A stretch of DNA of 64,000 nucleotides. It comes from Kudoa neothunni (lineage: Eukaryota > Cnidaria). Positions 34,601-45,045 of the stretch are shown one piece after another (the first letter of the stretch is position 1; each line of letters starts with the position of its first letter). Position numbers and translations under genes: made by a program. The notes beneath the pieces are model-generated. The model did not search any database. It was not told the DNA's origin and saw only the letters and a list, made by a program, of their open reading frames with translations. The stretch covers positions 8,184,001-8,248,000 of the forward strand of contig OZ199838.1 in assembly GCA_964304625.1 (NCBI GenBank). Reading direction: 5' to 3'.

Positions 34601-37259
34601 TTCACTTGAGAGTAGAGTTTGTTGTAACGCGGACATCTAAACAGGAATAAACACTGAATTTGGTGTATATAACTATTAGATTACTCTCTTTTTTCTTGAG
34701 TTGCCGGCACTTTCAATTGTAACACACAGACTGGATAGTATATTAATTAATTTGAACTGTTTTCCTAGTAAACGTCGACGTTTTCTTGTCTCGTTAGATT
34801 TCTAACATAATTACACAGATACATACATTACATTCAAAAAGATAAAAATACATGCATAAGATAGAGAGAAAATTGTTTTAGGGTGTTGCTATAGACTGCT
34901 TTACGAATTGAGTCGTTGGAAGCGTTGATCTCAACCACCAAGTACCTTAAGATAAAAAAGTTAAATTATTAAACCATATCCACGTGATCTCACCAATAAA
35001 AGTAGGTCGCCAATACATCAGTTTGGGCGCATCTTTCAATCAAAAAATTTTTCAAATAATACTAAGGAAACATTCAATAATTTAAAATATATATCAATAT
35101 AACAAAAAACAGATTAAAATAAAAAATTCCGCTTTACTTTTTCGTCATCTTCACGAAAGAAACAGTTGTTAGAGATATCTTCGGATAGTGCTTAAGTAAA
35201 TAATTAATAGCGACCAATTGAATCAACCAATAGTTACAGTTGTGTTCAGTTTCGTTGTTCAACAAAATATCTGTTATATCATCAATGCTAAATTTTGTCT
35301 TGAGATCGGCATTCATCTCGATATCTTTTTCTATTGGTTTCGTTGTGGTTGTCGCATCAGACATTGAGAATCGAAAATTTTCAGGATTTTCGAAATGAAA
35401 TATACACTGGACTAGTTGTTGCAGGAAGCTTGACAAGGTCTAAAAATAAAGATAAATAATCAAATAATTGTATATGTTAGACGAAGATAGCTACCTGATT
35501 GTTGGCCATTGATATTCTAGAAATTCCGTATTTAACAACTTTTCCACAAAAAACCGATGGTATAAGTAATTCCATTGCTTCCTCAGGCTTCAATGGATTC
35601 CACTGTTTCATCAGATATAAGGCCTACGAATTTGTTTCAAATAATAATGCAGCTTATTGAAATATGGAAACAAATATCGGGAGTAGATAGCTAAATCCTC
35701 ACTTGTTCAGATTCATCCTCTCTACTCCAGTCAACAGCTTTCAAGAATTTGGTTAGCATCTAAAATGTTTCATTTTTAGCATCCCACAATGCAGAGTTAA
35801 TAAAATGCCTGTCTATTATCTGTTATAGAATATCGGAATTGCCACACCAGATCTTTTTCTTCCGGAGTCAACTGAGCACTTATTGTGTACTTGCTAATAG
35901 CCTTAAATAATATTTAATTGTCATTGAAATTACAATTTCGGAGGTATTCTACCAGCAATCTATCTCTTATAATGGCACTTGGTTTGACATTGTGTTTTAC
36001 CGAGCATGATCTTGTTAAAATATTGTGTTTAGCCTCCACTATATTATCCTAAACCACACAAATCATATCACAAATTGTGCAACAAATTCTCATTTTTGTA
36101 CCATATGAAGCTCGTTATCTGTTAATATGTTGAAGGATGTTAACTGACCAATTTCTGGAAGAGTAACATCATCCTGATGTCAAAAAATTATTTTATTATA
36201 ATAACTCCAAAAATGAATAATTAATTTATTAATACAATAATTTAGCTCTAGCACTAACAAAATATATTTTAATCCGATTTAGAAATGAAAACTTAGACAA
36301 AGATTCAAAAATTTACCTTATTATGAAATAACACACTAATAGGAGCGTTATCCAGGTGAACTTTAGGGAATTCAATAGTTAGAAAAAGTATTTGAGATTT
36401 AACAAAAAGATTCTAAAAGTTTCATAAGACAAAAATCAAAGAATAAATCAAACTTGTTGTAATTCATCAAATTTATTAAATGTCAGCTTATCCAACCATC
36501 CATAATGTGGAATGAAATCCTCACCGTACATCCTCATCACATGATTTATTTCTTCCATAATTTTTTCGGTCTTTTTATCTTGGTAAGTGGAATCGGCCAA
36601 TAAGAGTTTTTTGAATTGGTCGGTTTTTTCAAGCTTAATTTCAACTATTCCAGTAAACATTTCTCTAAAAAGAAAAAAAATTAATGGGTTTTAAAATTTT
36701 ATTAAAATTACCCAAAATAATTAAAGATCCTTTGTTGCGCAGAACCTATGATAAAATGATCCGTTTCGTGGGGACTCACTCCGTACAATGTAATGTATAA
36801 CTATGGAATAGATAATGAATTAAAAACCTAATAAATTCACTTGGTTATTTATAAAAAAACATACAATCGAATCTTTTACAAGCTCTTTATATCTTAGGTC
36901 GGTTAGAATCCATTCATTCCAACTTGAAGAACATTAATAATAAAAAATATTTTGTACATTACAGTCATTACAATTACCTGGTATTATCAAACGATCTGAA
37001 TGACGACTTACAAATCAATGAAGATTCATTCGTTGATTTGATCTCGACAGTAAAATACATCCAGACGCTTTCGATATTCGGAATGGACAAATTTTTCAGA
37101 TTAACCAAAGAGCATCTAATATTTTATAGTTTAACCAGCAATAATAAGCACATAAAAGTACACACGAACTTCAAAAAAATTTTCTAGATCACACGAATAA
37201 ACATATTTCAATGTGAGATCATTTTCAGCAGGCCCACTAAACGAAACAATAGAAGACAT
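22675..37259 (-). CDS. PIK3C3: Class III phosphatidylinositol 3-kinase VPS34
   Basis: Twenty-six exons in phase give about 882 aa (human 887). Makes PI3P on endosomes and autophagosomes in complex with VPS15 and Beclin-1. Exons: 37259-37162, 37115-36978, 36922-36865, 36800-36712, 36664-36454, 36412-36317, 36173-36102, 36048-35953, 35901-35809, 35759-35703, 35623-35495, 35439-35155, 35061-34994, 34945-34852, 34801-34685, 34636-34534, 34477-34329, 34279-34210, 23686-23622, 23571-23487, 23441-23367, 23262-23177, 23126-23044, 22997-22907, 22853-22728, 22689-22675. N-terminal YVYSCDL and the C2 domain are followed by the helical domain ([21 protein letters not shown]), then the kinase with [11 protein letters not shown], catalytic GIGDRHLDN, activation segment [21 protein letters not shown], and C-terminal HKWAQ-YWRK. 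All key residues are present. Introns are 38-143 nt except one of 10,523 nt. The exon 9/10 intron is GC-AG. The end of exon 12 is least certain. Confidence 0.95.
24337..26528 (-). mobile_element. piggyBac element, broken transposase (VPS34 intron)
   Basis: Ends CCCTCTAATG in inverted orientation; target TTAA intact at 26529-26532 and mutated to CTAA at 24333-24336. Transposase on the minus strand starts at an ATG at 26168 (acidic N-terminus [10 protein letters not shown]) and runs to 24660 with several frameshifts. [11 protein letters not shown] (second Asp) and [11 protein letters not shown] (third Asp) are clear in 25508-24918. The C-terminal cysteine-rich domain is in 24908-24660. The segment that should carry the first catalytic Asp, between ILPKCF and PFKGRCPF, is missing. 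Inactive. It is in the same orientation as its host gene. Confidence 0.88.
27400..27926 (-). mobile_element. Tigger/pogo transposase fragment
   Basis: Minus-strand reading gives [20 protein letters not shown], matching the Tigger block P-N-TTS-LQP-DQG-I, and downstream [17 protein letters not shown], the usual post-catalytic helix. Stops and frameshifts break it. The upstream part is displaced by the Merlin element starting at 27927. Confidence 0.75.
27927..30328 (+). mobile_element. Merlin element with 146-bp terminal inverted repeats
   Basis: Arms 27927-28072 and 30183-30328 are equal in length and reverse complements with roughly ten differences, starting CGGCTACCAAAATTCG. Flanks GTACTTAC (27919-27926) and GTCATTAC (30329-30336) are probably a decayed 8-bp target duplication. 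The interior codes for a broken Merlin transposase on the plus strand. It sits within the VPS34 intron, antisense to the gene. Confidence 0.82.
28186..29460 (+). pseudogene. Merlin (ISXO2-like) transposase relic
   Basis: The N-terminal piece from the Met at 28186 contains a [10 protein letters not shown] zinc-ribbon half. 28549-28761 ends with YVIEIDESL (first Asp). A disrupted stretch with a TA repeat (about 28918-28945) follows. 29020-29460 (146 aa) carries [14 protein letters not shown] (second Asp) and [15 protein letters not shown] (third acidic residue) with an intact C-terminus. The DDE triad is therefore all visible but spread over different frames. This is the best-preserved C-terminal half of the three Merlin copies in the window. 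Confidence 0.82.
30329..31310. other. Intronic AT-rich DNA with repeat scraps
   Basis: No gene. Near 30984 and 31098 are piggyBac-like end motifs (TTAACAACCGGCGG with TGTCATAATTGTGACA; GAGGTCCGTTGGACCTC). At 31183-31260 CAACGCTGGGCAGTTC plus AGGACTGTCGATATG belong to a dispersed repeat also seen near 49880 and 50833. Confidence 0.5.
31325..31805. mobile_element. 481-bp hAT-type MITE
   Basis: Imperfect terminal repeats CAGGGGTCGGCAGGCC and, inverted, CAGAGGTCGGCAACGA, typical of hAT. Perfect 8-bp target duplication CTCTAAAG (31317-31324, 31806-31813). AT-rich, noncoding interior. Confidence 0.9.
32223..33702 (+). pseudogene. piggyBac transposase, lightly damaged
   Basis: Two open blocks: 32223-33068 (281 aa) and 33133-33702 (189 aa), separated by frameshifts around 33065-33260. 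Block 1 has an acidic N-terminus, the DDE_Tnp_1_7 core with [17 protein letters not shown] (first Asp) and VADNFFSS (second Asp) at its end. Block 2 has [11 protein letters not shown] (third Asp) and a C-terminal cysteine-rich domain ([10 protein letters not shown]...[12 protein letters not shown]), which in the family binds the terminal repeats. All three catalytic Asp codons remain. It is the most intact piggyBac in the window but still cannot make one full protein. Confidence 0.88.
33975..34209. other. 5' end of the long VPS34 intron
   Basis: AT-rich, no element recognised. Confidence 0.4.
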
Positions 37260-39935
37260 TGAAAGTTTTCATCGGTCGTTATCGTTTATATCCTCGCAAT
37301 TCGATTTTCCACTTAAAATTGGGTTTATTGATTTTTAGAAATTTCAGTTTGCCTTTTGATTGTAAATTCTATTACTGATGTATTAATACTCGGTTAATTT
37401 GATGTTTAACACATGTAAAACTATAAATATAACCTGACTTAATTAATAGATAATAAATTTAATACGGAAAAAGTTACTTATGGATTATAATTTATTAAGT
37501 GACGATCAGTAGCATAGAATAAAACATAAATTTCGATATCAATACATTTACCCATATGGGGTCAACGTAATCGTCTTTACGTTGTTATGCAGCTGGCCTG
37601 TAAATCAACAACGTTCAGTATCATACAATAAGATAGACTATTCTTATTCAACAAAGTATCATCTTGTGGATTACAGTAAATTTAATTTGTTCTATATTGA
37701 AGCACATATAGACCCTATAACTTTATTTTTGTTGAATCAGATAAGTCATGAACTAACTTCAATTCAATATTCTTTATTAATAAATTAAATGGAAACAATA
37801 ATTTTGTATTTATTGAAACAAAAATTTCCACTTTTCTAATAATACGACTTTTAAATTCATGTTTTTACAAAAATTCTTAAAAAGTATGCTAATTCCAAAA
37901 AATAACTTATATTGGATTTTTATAAGTTTCTAAAGTAAACTATTCGCAACTATATTTGAAATATAGGATTTTAATTACGAATCACCTTATAGAAAATAGA
38001 TACTCATTGAATAAATGCACCAATACGATTAAATACTATATAGGTTATTAGTGGTTTATCATAGCCGCCGCTCTCCTGTTTAATGTACGCGTAGTATTGT
38101 TACACTCCTCAAATTCGAAATAAACAAAACTACAGTAAGAAACCGATTTGAGGCAATCCCTTCGGGACAACGAAAAAAGTGCATGAAATCGGTCATGTCC
38201 AGGGCTGCCAGAGGGGTTTTATAAAAAACCAAAGATCGAGAAAAACGCTAGTTTAAAGTACAATACAAAATAGAATCGTACCTATTAAAGTTTTTAATCT
38301 TCTTTCGATTCTATGATTACGTCTTCAGATATTAGATTTAAATTGATCGTCGTATTATAGTTTTTTGGCGCGAACACTCACTCATACTTAATTTCTAATA
38401 TAGATCAATATACTCTCAATTAATTACTTCATAATTCGAGACATATTTTAAAACTAGCGCTAATGCCCAACTTTGCCTGGTATTGTGTGATGGAACATTT
38501 TAACTTTTAATTTTATTTTTGAATGGAGATATTTTATAGAAGAGTTAATCTAATAAGCACGTTAAACGCTCTAAATTTCATTTTTATATTTTAATTGATG
38601 CATTTTAAAGCTTGTCATTATTGCAATGTGATAATTTAGACAAACAAAATTATGCAAGCATTTTCCATTCAAATATAAATAGAGATATTGAGGAAAATTA
38701 ATGAGAATTTTGAAGTTTATTTTACAAGTTATTTCTAAAAAATATAATCACCTCAATTTTATGAGAAATTAAATGTAATTAACGATTAAAGTTCATTTAT
38801 TTATTGAACAAAATCATTAAGTAACTCGAATAGGGCTTTTAATTCTTTTCAAAATTTTGCGGTAAAAATTAATCCCTCTAGTTATAAAATTTATTATTAG
38901 TCTACAAACGATAAAAAAATAAAATCGACCTAAGGTGCGTCAGAAACAAAAATATTAATTGTTACTCCTTTTTTTGCAATTTTAGAATGATGCCAACGAT
39001 GTTTTAAAAAGCTTTGAGCAGTAACTTACGTATTCATTATTTTAAAGTAATTTCCTGATTTTTTAATAAATGCAACCTATTTTTAACAATAATATTTACT
39101 GGTTCAAAAATTTATAAATTTAATTATCAAAATACGATTAAATCTAAAATGTAAAGGTGTTCTTGGTTTGAAGAATTAGAGTAATGCTTAAATATCAACT
39201 GGTTTTCTCGAAGGAGTGACCCCTTTTTAAAAATAAACGTACTGTTTGATTGTCCTATAAAATGTTCTATGTATTGAACTATTCTGCGATTAAAGAAAAC
39301 TTTGTAAAAAAATCGGTTAGATCGAATAGACCAACAAATTATTATTAACTTCATGACACGTATTGAGAGGGGACTGTATTTTGTGCAAAAGTGATAGTGA
39401 ATATAAATTCTTAAACTACGTATAGAATGCGGTGTCGCATATTTTCTTGCAGTTTTTATATCATAATGAATTATTTTTAGCGACAAGAAAATTATATATT
39501 GATTTGAATATTAACCTTAGGGTTTGGGGGTAAGGAATAATTAGGTCAATAAGAACTGAAACATCATTTAAAATTTATCTCATCAAATATAGAAACTTAT
39601 CGAAAAGACGAATATAATTTCAATCTCAATCGATATATTTGATAAAAAGAAATTTTCACATCCCAGGAATTCCAATGGAACATAATTTTCATTTAAGAAG
39701 TTATCACAAAAATTTAATTATTTGAAAACTCTACACACATCTTACACCGTTTTTAGAATGCGTATAGAGACAAAAATTACTCCGTGACAACAACTTATAA
39801 TCTCAAATTATGTGTTTTATTTAAAATAATCATGAGTCTTTTTGCTTAAAGTGTATCGGCTAATTTACACTGTAAATTTTACAGTCCAGTGGAATTCATC
39901 TTCACTTATCGGCGTCAATCGGAATTTATAGCGCG
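37260..39935. other. Intergenic region upstream of VPS34
   Basis: Should contain the VPS34 promoter. No convincing gene; open frames at 37582-37788 and 39127-39486 lack recognisable domains. A repeat copy lies at 38212-38460. Confidence 0.4.
38212..38460 (+). repeat. Dispersed repeat, copy B
   Basis: Direct copy of 20165-20410. It ends near AGCGCTAATGCCCAACTTTGCC, a motif related to the GCCCAGCGTTGC-type motif near 24020, 31190, 48515, 50840 and 54920. Confidence 0.7.
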
Positions 39936-40838
39936 ATGGAATTTACTTTCGAAAATATCGATGATTTTTTGTTAGAACATCTCTTTGAAATAAAGAATGA
40001 CATAGAAAAACAAATATTACTCTTACAAAAACTTAAGCTTATACCTAAAGAGAGAATGTGCGATAATTGTGACGTGTTAATGTTGCTAAAAAAAGATTCT
40101 ATTATTGATAAATATTTGTTCAAATGTCCAATGTGTAAGAAAAAAATTTCAATTAGAAGAGGGAAATTTTTCGAGGGTTCAAAACTAACGCTACGGCAAA
40201 TCTATGCGTTGATGTATATAGAAGTCAATGATATCCACATGTCGTATCCACAGCTGTCGAAACAACTGCAAATAGGTTCCGATCGTACAATTAATGACTG
40301 GAGGAATTTTATTAGAGAAATCTATATCGACTACTTTGATTTACATAATGAAAGAATTGGAGGACATGCAGTGGTAGTACAAATTGATGAATCATAGATT
40401 TGTAAACGTAAGTATCACTGAGGAAGAGTTTTGGTAAATCAAAACATATGGATCGTTGGTGGTATAGACTCATATGGTAATATATTTCAAGTGCTAACTA
40501 CCATTCGAAATCAATCCACGCTTGAACATATAATCATTCAAAATGTTCATCCTGGGTCAATACTTAAGACAGATTGCGGGGCTGGTTACAACAACTTGGG
40601 TGCAATTTACTATAGTCATGAGACAGTAAATCACTCAGTTGAATTTAAGACACGAAGATGTGCATATTAACCGTATCGAAGCAATTTGGGGTGCAATAAC
40701 AAAAAATACCGACACGTAACTCATAAAAAGTCGGAATTAATTGGTTCTTATCTCGCAGAGTATCACTTTAAGAAAAAATTTCCTAAAAATACATTTTCGA
40801 TGTACATAAAAACAATTAATGAAATATACTTACATTAA
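39936..40838 (+). pseudogene. Merlin (ISXO2-like) transposase relic
   Basis: 39936-40397 (153 aa) has the N-terminal zinc ribbon (CDNCDVL and CPMCKKK), the fixed block RRGKFFEGSKLTLRQI, a helix-turn-helix-like region and VVVQIDES with the first Asp, then a stop at once (TAG). 40431-40670 continues with NIWIVGGIDSYG and ILKTDCGAGYNNL (second Asp). After a frameshift NRIEAIWGAITKNT (third acidic residue) and the C-terminal YHFKKKFPKNTF helix run to 40838. It is close to intact, with one nonsense codon and one or two frameshifts. The terminal repeats were not identified. Confidence 0.85.
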
Positions 40839-42124
40839 AATACGTTTATCTTTTAAATTTGTTTTTTGTGAGCGCAGCCGAGCACACCCAATTAATTCAC
40901 TGAACTATAAATTAGCCAAATGTATCTATAATGCTTGAAAAACGAATTTATATTAAAAAAATGTAATTTGCTACAAATTTTAAGGGAAATGCAAAAACTC
41001 TTGTAAATGTAACGTTGATAGTTTTATTTTTCTTAAAATTACTCCAAACAGGCATATGTAACCTTTTTGATACATTCTGTAATGCGCTAGATAAACACAA
41101 CTCACAAACAAGCAATTAATCAGCAAATAACGCCGCCTTCCGATAACTACCGACCGTAAACACCATAAGAGGATTAGCTACTACACATTCTAAACCAAAT
41201 TTACAGATTTTCTTCGTATATAATGAGCGAAAGGTCATTCCAATTGACTGTCGCTCCGAAGTAAACTAACATCAATATTATTCAGGTACTTTTTAATCTG
41301 CTATTTGAGTAGACAATCAGAAAATTCTTTATTTCTGACTGCGATATTGATTATATTTGCACTACTAAGTAAATGAACAATAATTATTAATGGTATCATC
41401 TATTCAAATTCAAACTAAAATTTGTATTTAAAAAAATTTTCTCTGTGGCAAATGCGCACTTATGGACACAAGCAGACAGACAAAGGATTTTATATATACA
41501 TACAGATTAGCCAAATTTATTTCATCTTAAAAGATTGGTTGCATTTTGATCTCGAAATATTGTATTCAGCCGATTTTGCCTCCAGGCGGCAAGCGGAGTC
41601 CATGACAATTAATTCAGAGTTAATCCCAAGCTATGTTGTTTCACATGAGGAATTATTTATTCCATCGGACTCTAATCACGCAAGAAATCCGGGTGTTAAC
41701 TTTCATATCTTTTGAAATTAAATTTTTTATTGAAATTTTATATTACTTGATTTAAATTTAACGGCCCAAGAATTAAAGTTAACCGCACCAAATTATTATT
41801 GTTGTAAATGCGCACGTAAAGTTTAACAATAATACTCAAGTTTTATACATAAAATATATCATTATCAATAAATTTACACAACAAAATACAAGAATTATTG
41901 TGAACGAAATCCCAAACTTTAAGTTGAGTAAGTATTAAGCTGTGATTCTTTTATTCAAACAAATAATGAAACTATAATTAACCCCAAAGTAAAATTAAAA
42001 TCATTACTCTTTGTGCACTTTTTAAAATTTCTCGATTTCTTATCTATTTTCCTAAATTTGTGTACAGTATGCAATGATAAAATTAGGGGAAAAATAATCA
42101 CAATAATAATATGTAAAAATTTTT
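40839..42124. other. Noncoding AT-rich stretch
   Basis: The open frame at 41422-41715 shows no domain. Around 41440-41500 it carries a TGCGCACTTATGGACAC-type motif shared with dispersed repeat scraps near 27150 and 49090. Confidence 0.4.
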
Positions 42125-44417
42125 TATCTTCGGAGCACTTTTGGGGTCAAGTTGACCCCAAGTTTTTATTTTACGATATTATTATAAAAAAATTGTTGAA
42201 AGTGGAGACGTGTTTATTTTGAATTCTATCGACTCATTTTTTGGTAAAATAGTGATTAATATTATATTTAATCCGGGTTAATACCTTACTAATAGTCTCG
42301 GATCCACTTCGCAAATTATCGTACAAAAAATAACACTTCGCGTATAATATTTCAGTTGATAGATTGAAGATTAAACATTCCTCACGCAAAAAAAACTATA
42401 TAAATTTGTAAAATTTTATACGGAGTATCTAACTAATTTAACAATTCTTACATTTCTTTGATGAATGAATTGAGCGATAGTATTTATTGTAACAGGAGCA
42501 TTTGGTTTCAGTTTTTTTTATCGGTTCCTCGAGGACAATATTCACATCGACGTCTTTTTCGGCAATTTGGAAAGTGTTAGTTGGGGTCCCTAAATGGGGT
42601 GATTTTGCTTTGACAATTTTCCCATTCTGTAAATTACGATCTATGAGAGGTTGATAGAGAGCTTGTGCGATTTCTTTTAAAAATATACGACGTCTTTTAA
42701 ATTTGCAATTTAAAATTATTTTATGTAATGAGAACGCATTTATAAGTGACAAATCTATCACATTGAAAAATACGATCATTGGCCACCTATGAGTGAATCG
42801 ACGTGTCGACCCCTCCTTTGGTTTTATTGTAATATGTGATAGTTTCAGTTTTTTTAGAAGAATCGTTCATAATTTTTACATTATTAGTTCCCGTAGACAA
42901 AATTATAACACTCTTATTCTTTTTACTCACTTAAGAGGTGAGCATGTTCTTTTGGAAAAATACAAATGTGGTGCTGAAAAGACTTCTATTTTTAGACGGA
43001 AGAACACATGGAGGGAGCTCCCCCTTATTGTGCCTTACAGTTCCAAGATAGGTTAATTGTTTTTCCAACAGTTTAGACGCAAGACAAGCCGAGGAAAAAA
43101 AGTTGTCAACGACGATATTCCTCCCAGAGTTGAACAAAGGTTCCGACAGTGAAAACACAATATTTTCCCCAACTTTTGCATTGCGTTGATTTGAGTTATT
43201 ATTTTTCCCGAGGTACAGTAGGATATTAATGATATACTTTTCAGCCGGATCAACAGCTAGAAAAAATTTGATGCCGTATTTTGCCGGTTTGAGGGGCATA
43301 CATTGTTTGAAAAGACACCTCTCTCTAAACGCAACTAACTGTTCATCGATTGTCACATCCTCATTCGGCGAAAGATACTTCGGGAGTTTTCTTGACCAAA
43401 TTTCCCATAATTCTCTTATAGGACAAAACTTATCCATTTGTTTCCTTTCCGCCCTTGTAGAATAATTGTCGAAATGGAGACATCTTGTGATTTGCTTAGA
43501 GCGCGTCTTCGAAAAAATATTTCGGCATATCTCCCTACCTTCTGATAGACTGAATAATTCAGATAATGGCTCTTCAGGGTCCTTGTGTAGAGCTAATAGA
43601 ATGAGGATCCCCAAATAACCGTTCAATTCGATAGAATCCATATCTATCCAGTCATCCTTCAAATAATGTTTCCCAGACAGATTTGTGCAATCGAGTATTT
43701 TTTACAGATAGTTTCTGAAAAAAATATGGAAAAACTGTCCAAAATATTGTGAAACCGTTGGTAACAATATGCGGTAGGACCAGGAGGGGGGTTCAAAATG
43801 TTTTCCGCCGAAGTGCGTTTTGTTTGAGGTATTTTGGGGTCCCGTGCAATTCCTGATTTACTAAGATTTGAGCTTGTCAATACCGTTGTCTCCATTGAAT
43901 CGGATGAATCTACTGATGAATCCAAAAAGCAGTCGTCAGGCTCGCTTCCTGGCGATTCTAATTCACTATTGAATTCGCTGTAATCACTCATCGACATTTG
44001 TTTAGTTAGAGTTTAACACGAGGTGAAAATATAAATTTGGGATAAAAAACCAACTGAAAAAGTATTACGGCCTAAGTGAAAATAAATAAGAATTGTTATT
44101 TTCGGGTATGTATTAAGTTATTGTTTACCTAAACTTAAAATGAAAATATTTTTCCAGAAATTGACCCCAAATTATTATTTTAAACAATAAATTAGCTATT
44201 AAACAGTGACTTACATGTACGATCATTTCCTAACAGCTTACGAATAATTACGTAAAAGATTTAACAGGATTAATTTTTATGTTTCACATTGTTTTACTGA
44301 AAAACTAGTCGATAGAAATCGAAAATATCGGAAAATTGAATTGGTAACAATTTTTGTAATTAGTTTAGCAAATAATAATCTGGGGTCAAATTGACCCCAA
44401 AAGACCTCCGAGGATGG
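42125..44417 (-). mobile_element. piggyBac element with broken transposase
   Basis: Ends share CTTCGGAG / CCTCGGAG followed by the palindrome TTTTGGGGTCAANTTGACCCC in inverted orientation; exact termini and TTAA are eroded. Minus-strand transposase: 43997-43659 (acidic N-terminus), 43662-42931 (243 aa, with [11 protein letters not shown] and VVDNFFSS, the first and second Asp), 42779-42438 (cysteine-rich end). The first two blocks overlap by four bases, so one frameshift separates them. The third Asp region, KGGVDTS-like, is readable out of frame near 42815. Probably two or three lesions in total. Confidence 0.87.
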
Positions 44418-45045
44418 TTTTTTTGGCGACTTTATAAGGTTAAATGTATTAATTTTATTTCATAACAAAAAATAAGTACTAATTCTTTATGACTGTTGCA
44501 GACGTTGAGAAAACAGTTAACCACTTTAATCAGGAATATATTAAAGATGTATCCTCCGAAAAACGTGTTACAAGCATTGATGAAAAGTGTAAACACAAAT
44601 TGTCCATCAGATGTGGTAATAATAATGAGAGTATATGGTTTAGATTTTAATATCTAATCCTGTAATTCTTTTACTTATTTTCCGAATGGATAATTATAAT
44701 GCTATATTGGGAATAAGATTAGAAATACAACTTTGAATAGTCATTTCTACTTCAACAATTAATAAGTGACACCACATAGAAATGAGTGTTGTTCCACTAT
44801 AGAAACATGATAACACTCAAGTTTGATAATTTTGCACATTTAAACGAGAAAATATCTCATTAGTTATTCTCTGTAACAGAAATTATAATTGAATATTTAC
44901 AAAGTGTGAAAACATAACAAAAAATGAGTCAGCTAAGTTAAACCAAAAGCGCAAATTGGCGTCAAAGCTGATACTCACGTGACACATGTGGATATCTTTA
45001 TCCAATAATTTAACCGAACAAACTCGAGAGTTTGAAATTAGATTA
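44418..45045. promoter_or_regulatory. Upstream region of ALAS
   Basis: Should contain the ALAS promoter. A 53-codon open frame from 44490 has no recognisable domain. The ALAS frame is open upstream to a further Met at 44986. Confidence 0.4.

Noticed and set aside
37582-37788. 68-codon open frame upstream of VPS34
   Set aside because: No similarity recognised and no splice-supported extension.
39127-39486. 119-codon minus-strand open frame
   Set aside because: Low-complexity AT-rich translation with no motif; plus-strand reading gives no convincing gene either.
7096-40838. ISXO2-like domains as bacterial contamination
   Set aside because: One copy is embedded in a VPS34 intron with eukaryotic-type repeats, all are AT-rich and decayed, and Merlin is a known animal superfamily.
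41422-41715. 97-codon open frame
   Set aside because: No domain, and its first part coincides with a dispersed repeat motif.
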